From NCBI GenBank assembly GCA_012799495.1, contig JAAZLD010000143.1, forward strand, positions 1 to 8,167: 8,167 nucleotides of DNA, given 5' to 3'. The stretch is from Desulfitobacterium sp. (GTDB lineage: Bacteria; Bacillota; Desulfitobacteriia; Desulfitobacteriales; Desulfitobacteriaceae). This document shows positions 1 to 5,281 of the stretch, one piece after another. Numbering within the stretch: the stretch's first letter is position 1; every line of letters starts with the position of its first letter. The position numbers and the translations under genes were made by a program. The notes beneath the pieces were generated by a model. That model was not told the DNA's origin, did not search any database, and saw only the letters and a program-made list of their open reading frames with translations.

Positions 1-1059
1 GCAGGTCCAGCAACTTTACCAGAAGAGGTTTTGAAAGAAGCAGCTGCAGAAATGTTGAACTACCAGGGAACAGGCATGTCTGTCATGGAAATGAGCCATC
101 GTTCTAAGACTATTGTCGATCTCATTGACGAGGCAGAGGAAGATCTAAGAGATCTCCTCAACATCCCCAAAAACTACCGGGTACTTTTTCTCCAAGGTGG
201 AGCTTCTCAACAATTTGCTATGGTTCCCCTTAACCTCATGAAAAACCGCGTAGCTGATTTTATAAATACAGGCCAATGGTCTAAGAAAGCCCTTCAAGAA
301 TGTAAGCTTTATGGGAAAGTAAATGTACTTGCTTCTTCAGAAGATGAGAATTTCAGCTATATTCCAGACTTAAAAGATATAAAGATATCTGAAGAGGCAG
401 ACTATGTTTATATCTGCCATAATAACACTATTTTTGGAACGAAATTTAATGAACTACCGGAAGTAGGAGATAAACCCTTAGTGGCAGATATGTCTTCTAA
501 CTTCCTATCTGAACCCATAGATGTTTCCAAATATGGTTTGATTTTCGCCGGAGCTCAGAAAAATGTTGGACCAGCTGGAGTTGTAATTGTAATTATTCGA
601 GAAGACTTAATCACTGATGAAGTCCTACCAGGGACTCCTACCATGCTGAAATATAAGACCCACGCAGATAATAATTCAGCCTATAATACTCCACCCGTTT
701 ACGGTATCTATATTTGCGGCAAAGTCTTCAAATGGCTAAAATCCCTCGGTGGCCTGGAAGCGATGGAAAAGATCAATAAAGAAAAAGCAGCTATCCTTTA
801 TGACTATTTGGATCAAAGCCAGATGTTTAAAGGAACTGTAGTCAAAAAAGATCGCTCCTTAATGAACGTCCCCTTTGTAACAGGATCCCCAGAACTAGAT
901 GCTAAGTTTATCAAAGAAGCAAAAGAGGTAGGTCTAGAAAATCTCAAAGGCTATCGTACTATTGGTGGTATGCGAGCAAGTATCTATAACGCTATGCCCG
1001 TAGAGGGAGTAAAAGCATTAGTAGAATTTATGGCGAAGTTTGAAGCAGAAAATAAATAA
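1..1059 (+). CDS. serC: Phosphoserine aminotransferase SerC, 5'-truncated by window edge
   Basis: A PLP-dependent class V aminotransferase that converts 3-phosphohydroxypyruvate plus glutamate to O-phosphoserine in the cytoplasm, the second step of serine synthesis. The frame is open from base 1 and begins AGPATLPEEV, the start of the family just after its first few residues, so only about 6-9 codons are missing. A TTG at 31 is not the start because the conserved N-terminus lies upstream of it. Visible family motifs are GTGMSVMEMSHRS, the phosphate-binding GGASQQF, HNNTIFGT, VADMSS and FAGAQKNVGPAG. In the last, the lysine codon at 559-561 encodes the expected Schiff-base lysine. The substrate-binding arginine is expected in GGMRASIYNAMP near the C-terminus. 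The remaining 352 residues fit the usual length of about 360. serA follows after 23 nt, indicating one operon. Confidence 0.95.
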   Translation, partial: AGPATLPEEVLKEAAAEMLNYQGTGMSVMEMSHRSKTIVDLIDEAEEDLRDLLNIPKNYRVLFLQGGASQQFAMVPLNLMKNRVADFINTGQWSKKALQECKLYGKVNVLASSEDENFSYIPDLKDIKISEEADYVYICHNNTIFGTKFNELPEVGDKPLVADMSSNFLSEPIDVSKYGLIFAGAQKNVGPAGVVIVIIREDLITDEVLPGTPTMLKYKTHADNNSAYNTPPVYGIYICGKVFKWLKSLGGLEAMEKINKEKAAILYDYLDQSQMFKGTVVKKDRSLMNVPFVTGSPELDAKFIKEAKEVGLENLKGYRTIGGMRASIYNAMPVEGVKALVEFMAKFEAENK

Positions 1060-1066
1060 TAGAAAT

Positions 1067-1073
1067 AAGAGGA
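1067..1073 (+). promoter_or_regulatory. Ribosome binding site of serA (decides the start)
   Basis: AGAGGAG lies 9 nt before the ATG at 1083. An in-frame GTG at 1074 directly abuts this site and cannot be served by it, so ATG 1083 is taken as the start. Confidence 0.8.
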
Positions 1074-1082
1074 GTGTTAAAG

Positions 1083-2246
1083 ATGTATAAAATTCATACT
1101 ATGAATAAGATTTCCGAGAAAGGGCTGGAGAATTTTACTGATAAATATGTCCGTGTAGAGCGCTTTGAGGATGCTAACGCTATTTTAGTCCGTAGTGCTA
1201 AAATGCATGATCTAGATATCCCTAATACAGTAGAAGCCATAGCTCGGGCAGGTGCTGGAGTAAATAATATCCCTTTGGAAAAGTGTGCTGATAAAGGTAT
1301 CGTGGTATTTAATACACCTGGTGCCAATGCTAATGCAGTAAAAGAGTTAGTTATCGCTTCGATGATCTTAGCTGCTCGTAATATTTTAGGAGGGATTAAT
1401 TGGGTAAATTCTTGCTCTACTGATCCTGATGTAGCCCAATTAGTAGAAAAAAATAAGTCCCAGTTTGCAGGAACAGAGATCAAAGGTAAAAAATTAGGAG
1501 TAATTGGATTAGGCGCAATTGGAGCTTTAGTAGCCAATTCTGCCATCAAATTAGGAATGGAGGTTTATGGCTATGACCCCTTTATTTCAGTGGAACATGC
1601 CTGGCGTCTTTCTAAATGGGTCAAACCTATTCAAACTTTAGAAGAGATTTATCGTGAATGTGACTTTATCACAATTCACGTTCCCCTCACAGAATCTAAT
1701 AAAGGAATGCTAAACAAAGAAGCCTTTGACCAAATGAAAGACGGAGTAATTATTTTAAACTTTTCTCGGGATGGCTTAGTAGAAGATATGGCCATGCGCG
1801 AAGCTATAGAGTCTGGAAAAGTTGCTAAGTATGTTACAGACTTTCCAAACTCTTTAGTCTGTGGAATCGATAGAGTTATTACCATTCCTCATTTAGGAGC
1901 ATCCACTGTTGAATCTGAAGAAAACTGTGCCCAAATGGCTGTATCTCAAGTCATGGATTATCTTGAAAATGGAAATATCAGAAACTCCGTAAACTATCCC
2001 AACTGTGACATGGGAGTGTGCATGCAAGCGGGCCGCATCGCCATCAACCATCGCAATATTCCCAATATGCTTGGCCAATTCACCTCAACTTTAGCTCAAG
2101 AAAATGTTAATATCTCCGACCTTATGAACAAGAGTAAAGGAGCTTTCGCTTACACCCTTATCGATATTGAAACCCCCACCACAGAGGAAATGGCTAATAA
2201 ACTCCGGCAAATCGACGGAGTCCTCAGAGTCCGCATCATCAAGTGA
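1083..2246 (+). CDS. serA: D-3-phosphoglycerate dehydrogenase, short ACT-domain type
   Basis: A cytoplasmic 387-residue NAD-dependent D-2-hydroxyacid dehydrogenase that oxidises 3-phosphoglycerate to 3-phosphohydroxypyruvate, the substrate of SerC. The central Rossmann motif is VIGLGAIG (G142, G144, G147), followed by the probable NAD-ribose-binding D165 in VYGYDPF. The catalytic arginine is R229 in NFSRDG and the catalytic histidine is H270 in IPHLGAST. The C-terminal part (about 315-387), containing HRNIPNMLGQFTSTLA, is an ACT domain, in related enzymes often the site of serine feedback control. There is no extra allosteric-substrate-binding domain, so it is the short form common in Clostridia. 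One oddity: the position where most relatives carry the catalytic glutamate (after TDFPN) is S257. Transcription is probably shared with serC. A GC-rich repeat block begins about 10 nt after the stop. Confidence 0.93.
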   Translation: MYKIHTMNKISEKGLENFTDKYVRVERFEDANAILVRSAKMHDLDIPNTVEAIARAGAGVNNIPLEKCADKGIVVFNTPGANANAVKELVIASMILAARNILGGINWVNSCSTDPDVAQLVEKNKSQFAGTEIKGKKLGVIGLGAIGALVANSAIKLGMEVYGYDPFISVEHAWRLSKWVKPIQTLEEIYRECDFITIHVPLTESNKGMLNKEAFDQMKDGVIILNFSRDGLVEDMAMREAIESGKVAKYVTDFPNSLVCGIDRVITIPHLGASTVESEENCAQMAVSQVMDYLENGNIRNSVNYPNCDMGVCMQAGRIAINHRNIPNMLGQFTSTLAQENVNISDLMNKSKGAFAYTLIDIETPTTEEMANKLRQIDGVLRVRIIK

Positions 2247-2265
2247 GCAACAGACGAGCCACGGG

Positions 2266-2300
2266 GGAGCCACGGGGACAGGTCAAATGGCGCACCGAGC
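2266..2300 (+). repeat. Left direct repeat, copy 1 (35 bp)
   Basis: Begins ggagccacggggacaggt and ends ggcgcaccgagc. It is identical over 35 bp to the copy at 2302-2336, giving a period of 36 with one spacer base (t2301). Confidence 0.9.
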
Positions 2301-2301
2301 T

Positions 2302-2336
2302 GGAGCCACGGGGACAGGTCAAATGGCGCACCGAGC
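2302..2336 (+). repeat. Left direct repeat, copy 2 (35 bp)
   Basis: Exact second copy of the 2266-2300 unit. Bases 2305-2319 can pair with 2343-2357 across a 23-nt loop, giving a 15-bp stem with one mismatch. Confidence 0.9.
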
Positions 2337-2357
2337 CAACTCACCTGTCTCCGTGGC
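2333..2357 (+). repeat. Right direct repeat, copy 1 (25 bp)
   Basis: Begins gagccaactcacctgtc and ends tggc. It matches 2375-2399 at 23 of 25 positions with a period of 42. It overlaps the last four bases of the left repeat copy 2, so the two repeat families are interlocked. Confidence 0.85.
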
Positions 2358-2374
2358 CCCCAGCGGCACCACCT

Positions 2375-2399
2375 GAGCCAACTCACCTGTCCCCATGGC
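2375..2399 (+). repeat. Right direct repeat, copy 2 (25 bp)
   Basis: Second copy of the right repeat, differing at two bases (T/C and G/A in the CTGT-CC-TGGC part). The following atggcacaccg (2395-2405) also echoes atggcgcaccg in the left copies. Confidence 0.85.
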
Positions 2400-2419
2400 A
2401 CACCGTGTATTTTCAGAAA

Positions 2420-2427
2420 AGGAGAGG
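2420..2427 (+). promoter_or_regulatory. Ribosome binding site of the DUF1015 gene
   Basis: AGGAGAGG lies 7 nt before the GTG at 2435. It supports GTG as the start; no in-frame ATG lies near, and the conserved N-terminus IKPFRALRP begins just after the GTG. Confidence 0.75.
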
Positions 2428-2434
2428 ATAAATA

Positions 2435-3670
2435 GTGGCAACAATCAAACCATTTCGTGCTTTAAGACCTAGGGAAGATGTAGCAAGTAGAGTAGCAGCC
2501 CTCCCTTATGATGTCTATAATCGTGAGGAAGCTTTAGAGGAAATCCGGAAAGAACCTTTATCTTTCTTAAAAATAGATCGGGCGGAAACTAATTTTCCCC
2601 CTAATGTGGGACCAGAAGAGCCCCAAGTTTACCAAAAGGCTCGCCACATTCTCCAGGAAATGATCGCAGATGGTATTTTCCTGAGAGAAGGAAAACCTTC
2701 CTTCTATATCTATGAACTGACGATGGAGGGAAGGGCCCAGACTGGCCTTGTAGCCTGTTCCTCTATTGACGACTATCTCCAGGGTGTGATCAAAAAGCAC
2801 GAAAACACCCGAGAAGATAAAGAAATAGACCGGATCAATCATGTGGATATTTGCAATGCCCAAACAGGTCCTATCTTTTTAGCCTACCGAGCTGAAGAGA
2901 CTGTTAACCAAGTCCTTAATAAAGTAAAACAAGAAAAACCTATTTACGACTTCACAGCTCCTGATGATATTCGCCATCGGGCATGGATTATCCATCAGGA
3001 AGAAGATATAGACAAACTCATTAAAGCCTTTTCTAACATCAAAGACATCTATATTGCTGATGGTCACCATCGTACCGCCTCCGCTGTGAAGGTAGGACTA
3101 AAACGTCGCCAGGAGAATCCCGACTATACAGGGGATGAGGAATTTAACACCTTCCTCTCAGTGCTATTCTCCCATGACGAACTCCTAATTATGGATTATA
3201 ATAGGGTAGTGAAAGATCTTAATGGTTTAGGAAAAGAGGAATTCCTTCAGGAGATCACGAAATCATATATCGTGGAAAAACAAGGTCCTTCACCTTATCA
3301 ACCAGAGGAAAAAGGGACTTTTGGGATGTATTTAGATGGAGAATGGTATAAGCTAATAGCCCGAGAAAGTATTCGTTCCTCTGACCCTGTGGAAGATCTT
3401 GATGTATCTTTATTGCAAAACCACTTACTAGCACCCATTCTCGGAATTGAGGATCCCCGTACTGATCAACGAATCGATTTTGTAGGAGGAATACGAGGGC
3501 TTCAAGAACTAGAAAAAAGGGCTAATACAGACATGAAACTAGCCTTTGCCCTTTATCCTACCTCTATTGAGGAACTCTTCGCTGTAGCTGATGCTGGAAA
3601 ACTCATGCCCCCCAAATCAACCTGGTTTGAACCGAAATTGCGGAGCGGGCTCTTTATCCATGAACTTTAA
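2435..3670 (+). CDS. DUF1015 (COG4198) family protein, function unknown
   Basis: A 411-residue soluble protein with no signal peptide or membrane segment, full length for DUF1015. Family hallmarks are KPFRALRP at the N-terminus, LPYDVYNREE (about 24-33), HEnTxxxKexDR (H122-E123, T125, D132-R133), DGHHR (D209-R213, in IADGHHRTASA) and the C-terminal MPPKSTWFEPKLRSGL. The family has been annotated as related to SpoOJ/ParB, and the DGHHR motif recalls the nucleotide/phosphate-binding motif of the ParB/sulfiredoxin fold. That fold includes free serine kinases (SerK, SbnI). From memory, serC-serA-DUF1015 order also occurs in clostridia such as Clostridium acetobutylicum. Context therefore suggests a role in serine or phosphoserine metabolism, but no reaction can be assigned. 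It starts with GTG behind a good ribosome site and is separated from serA by the repeat block. The operon terminator follows. Confidence 0.9.
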   Translation: MATIKPFRALRPREDVASRVAALPYDVYNREEALEEIRKEPLSFLKIDRAETNFPPNVGPEEPQVYQKARHILQEMIADGIFLREGKPSFYIYELTMEGRAQTGLVACSSIDDYLQGVIKKHENTREDKEIDRINHVDICNAQTGPIFLAYRAEETVNQVLNKVKQEKPIYDFTAPDDIRHRAWIIHQEEDIDKLIKAFSNIKDIYIADGHHRTASAVKVGLKRRQENPDYTGDEEFNTFLSVLFSHDELLIMDYNRVVKDLNGLGKEEFLQEITKSYIVEKQGPSPYQPEEKGTFGMYLDGEWYKLIARESIRSSDPVEDLDVSLLQNHLLAPILGIEDPRTDQRIDFVGGIRGLQELEKRANTDMKLAFALYPTSIEELFAVADAGKLMPPKSTWFEPKLRSGLFIHEL

Positions 3671-3800
3671 GAGGCCAGACAGATTAGGATAGAGTTAAGA
3701 TCAAAGCCAAGTAATATTTGTTCATAATAGTAATATTTAGCCAAGAAAAAATAATAATTTTTTAATAAATATTCCAGAGGACATTTCTTGATCATAGTAA

Positions 3801-3841
3801 AAGAAGAACTACAGGACAGTAATTGTAGCTCTTCTTTTTTT
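3801..3841 (+). terminator. Rho-independent terminator of the serC-serA-DUF1015 operon
   Basis: AAGAAGAACTACA (3801-3813) pairs with TGTAGCTCTTCTT (3824-3836), 12 of 13 pairs with one A-C mismatch, around a 10-nt loop. The T-run 3835-3841 follows. It lies 130 nt after the DUF1015 stop and precedes the next promoter candidate. Confidence 0.88.
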
Positions 3842-3847
3842 ATATAC

Positions 3848-3876
3848 AAGGAACAGTCAGCTTTGCTCCTTCTTTT
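3848..3876 (+). terminator. Possible weak second terminator
   Basis: AAGGAACA (3848-3855) can pair with TGCTCCTT (3864-3871) with one mismatch and an 8-nt loop, followed by CTTTT. It is weaker than the adjacent terminator and may be a back-up or chance. Confidence 0.3.
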
Positions 3877-3884
3877 ATACTAAT

Positions 3885-3916
3885 GGTTATTTTCTAGAAT
3901 AAAGGGAAAAGTAACC
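3885..3916 (+). promoter_or_regulatory. Bulged inverted repeat upstream of the regulator gene
   Basis: GGTTATTTTC (3885-3894) is complementary to GAAAAGTAACC (3906-3916) apart from one bulged G at 3911, around an 11-nt loop. No T-run follows, so it is not a terminator. It lies just upstream of the promoter candidate and could be a protein-binding site. Confidence 0.35.
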
Positions 3917-3927
3917 TGTGAGATGTG

Positions 3928-3959
3928 TCATAACGTAGCTCTAAATAAAATGTTATGAT
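3928..3959 (+). promoter_or_regulatory. Extended -10 promoter candidate with overlapping inverted repeat
   Basis: TGTTATGAT (3951-3959) fits an extended -10 (TGnTATAAT) at one mismatch. A 7-bp inverted repeat, TCATAAC (3928-3934) and GTTATGA (3952-3958), has one arm on the -10 and the other at the -35 position, where no good -35 hexamer is seen. Half-site centres are 24 bp apart. This would place transcription start near 3966, about 50 nt before the regulator gene, and is a plausible autoregulatory operator. Confidence 0.45.
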
Positions 3960-4003
3960 AAAAAACAAAGCACTTATTCTTTTTGTTTAAGGCTCCTGGT
4001 TTG

Positions 4004-4010
4004 AGAGGAG
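4004..4010 (+). promoter_or_regulatory. Ribosome binding site of the PucR-type gene, partly hairpinned
   Basis: AGAGGAG lies 7 nt before the ATG at 4018. An in-frame GTG at 4012 is only 1 nt away and is rejected as the start. CTCCT (3993-3997) is complementary to AGGAG (4006-4010) across an 8-nt loop, so a weak hairpin could mask the site. Confidence 0.65.
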
Positions 4011-4017
4011 AGTGGAT

Positions 4018-5238
4018 ATGTTTACTCAGGAATCTTTAGACTTACAAAATCAACTCTTAAACACTTTGCTTTTAGGTGGTGGATTTAAGGAACTCATCAA
4101 AAAGGCATCAACTGTCCTTGGGCATGATATATTTTTTACAAATCCTACCCAAAGGATTATGGTATCCTCAAATACCGATAATGCTTTTGTTGAAGGTACA
4201 GTAATAACTGTAACCCCCTTATCTCCTCCTGTTCCTGGGCGTGTCCAGATTCATGTGGAAGATGAATCTATAGAGGCTTTAGTCCTAGAACTGAGCAATA
4301 GTAATAAACGGCTGGGGTTCTTGTTTTTAGCCAATCCCGGTGAAGATAAAGAAAACCGTCTTAAAATTCTTTTTCACCAAGTACGGAGCCTTTTTGTTTT
4401 AGAATTGCAAAAACAAGTAGAAATAGAAGCAAATAACCGTCAATATGGGGATGCTTTCCTTTATGATTTACTCTATGGGAATATGGAAGAGGATGGAGAT
4501 ATCATTGCTCGAGGAAAGATCTGGGGTTGGGATTTAAGCCTTCCCCACGTGGTCTGTGTCTTCGAACTTATGGATTATGAATCATATTCTCAGGATCATT
4601 ATTTAATAAAACACTTACTAGAAACTGCGGAACTTGTCCTAACTCCACTTAACAAACACTATATGTTAATGGACAAACATGAAGAGGTAATCTTAATCCT
4701 TCCTATCAAAGAAAGAAGACGCCGGGATAAAAAAGCATATTTGGAAATGCTCATCAATCAAATCCTGGACAAGGCTGATGATTTCTTAGCTTCACGAGAA
4801 GTGAGAGTAGGGATAGGTCACAAATATGATAAACCATCAGAGTTATTTCGTAGTTATCAAGAAGCAAAAGTAGCTGTTAAATTAGGAGGATTAATTAAAA
4901 ACAAAGGCTCTTCTATTCACTTTGGTGAGCTGGGAGTTGAAAGAATCCTCTATAGCCACGATAAACAAGAACTACAAGAATTTTACTTGGAAGTCTTATC
5001 AGAACTAGAATCCCATGATAAGCAAAAAAATGAATTGATGGAGACCTTAGAAAAATACCTCATCAATAATTTTGACCTCAAATCTACTGCCAATGCCCTA
5101 TTTCTTCATCCTAATTCTCTCCGCTATCGTCTAAAACGGATTGAGGAGATCTTGGATTTTGATTTAGAGGATTTTGATGTTCGTGTTTCCTTGGTAATAG
5201 CTTTTAAAATCAAGCACATTTTGGATTACAAGGAGTAG
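4018..5238 (+). CDS. PucR/CdaR-family transcriptional regulator
   Basis: A 406-residue cytoplasmic DNA-binding regulator. The N-terminal 130 or so residues (containing ELIKKASTVLGHDIFF and KRLGFLFLAN) resemble a degenerate GAF-like ligand-sensing domain. The middle (about 145-300) is the GGDEF-like CdaR domain, with the linker pattern FLYDLLYGN, then WGWDLSLPHVVCVFE, and VRVGIGHKY followed by SYQEAKVAVKLG. The C-terminus (about 338-398) is the PucR helix-turn-helix domain, with the diagnostic LEKYLINNFDLKSTANALF and HPNSLRYRLKRIEEIL. Relatives control catabolism of purines, sugar diacids or similar small molecules, usually next to their targets. Here the gene is 43 nt upstream of a molybdopterin oxidoreductase on the same strand, so that operon is the likely target. 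The ligand is unknown. The last codons and stop are part of a three-unit repeat running into the next gene. Confidence 0.9.
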   Translation: MFTQESLDLQNQLLNTLLLGGGFKELIKKASTVLGHDIFFTNPTQRIMVSSNTDNAFVEGTVITVTPLSPPVPGRVQIHVEDESIEALVLELSNSNKRLGFLFLANPGEDKENRLKILFHQVRSLFVLELQKQVEIEANNRQYGDAFLYDLLYGNMEEDGDIIARGKIWGWDLSLPHVVCVFELMDYESYSQDHYLIKHLLETAELVLTPLNKHYMLMDKHEEVILILPIKERRRRDKKAYLEMLINQILDKADDFLASREVRVGIGHKYDKPSELFRSYQEAKVAVKLGGLIKNKGSSIHFGELGVERILYSHDKQELQEFYLEVLSELESHDKQKNELMETLEKYLINNFDLKSTANALFLHPNSLRYRLKRIEEILDFDLEDFDVRVSLVIAFKIKHILDYKE

Positions 5239-5281
5239 TTCTTGGATTAAAAGGAGTAGTTTTAGATTATAAGGAGTAGTT
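5221..5281 (+). repeat. Three tandem 20-nt units, each with a Shine-Dalgarno
   Basis: Units at 5221-5240, 5242-5261 and 5262-5281 share TTrGATTAnAAGGAGTAGTT. The first encodes the final residues LDYKE and the TAG stop of the regulator. The third supplies AAGGAG (5271-5276) 5 nt before the ATG of the oxidoreductase gene. AAGGAG also occurs at 5230-5235 and 5251-5256. The pattern suggests recent tandem triplication of a former stop-plus-ribosome-site junction. Confidence 0.92.

Larger units (their letters stand above)
2256..2405 (+). repeat. GC-rich nested direct/inverted repeat block (REP- or MITE-like)
   Basis: This compact block between serA and the DUF1015 gene is visibly much richer in G+C than its flanks. 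Its left half holds two exact 35-bp copies preceded by a partial third (gagccacggg, 2256-2265). Its right half holds two 25-bp near-copies. The 15-mer GCCACGGGGACAGGT in each left copy (2269-2283, 2305-2319) is the reverse complement of ACCTGTCTCCGTGGC (2343-2357) and ACCTGTCCCCATGGC (2385-2399) with one mismatch each. Nested stem-loops can therefore form. Continuous frames cross it, but they only translate the repeat. The layout suggests an inserted non-autonomous palindromic element of the sort mobilised by REP-associated Y1 transposases. The assignment is inference; no transposase is in the window. Confidence 0.8.
3671..4017. other. Intergenic region between the serine and redox operons
   Basis: About 345 bases without a credible gene. 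The first 130 are very AT-rich and contain a direct repeat AGTAATATTT (3710-3719, 3729-3738). Then come the terminator of the serine operon (3801-3841), a weak second hairpin (3848-3871), a bulged hairpin (3885-3916), a promoter candidate with overlapping inverted repeat (3928-3959) and the ribosome site of the regulator gene. A 60-codon antisense frame crosses the terminator and has no start context. Confidence 0.8.

Noticed and set aside
1094..1549. Antisense 151-codon frame inside serA, and shorter antisense frames at 1676-2273, 2567-3070 and 7239-7601
   Set aside because: All lie opposite well-supported conserved genes, lack ribosome sites and show no recognisable protein features.
2256..2405. 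CRISPR-like array
   Set aside because: Only two copies of each unit, with a 1-nt gap in one case, no regular unique spacers, and the units are inverted relative to each other.
2167..2431. Two overlapping + strand frames (2167-2376, 2243-2431) and an antisense frame (2150-2401) across the repeat block
   Set aside because: They translate the repeats into repeated GTGQMAHRA-like or RGQVKWRTE-like strings, have no ribosome site and overlap the end of serA. They are by-products of the repeat.
3710..3745. Short direct repeats AGTAATATTT and GCCAAG after the DUF1015 gene
   Set aside because: They are short and AT-rich, in a region where such repeats arise by chance. No associated structure was found.
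3667..3849. Antisense 60-codon frame in the intergenic region
   Set aside because: Its 5' part crosses the terminator hairpin, the composition is that of AT-rich non-coding DNA and there is no ribosome site.
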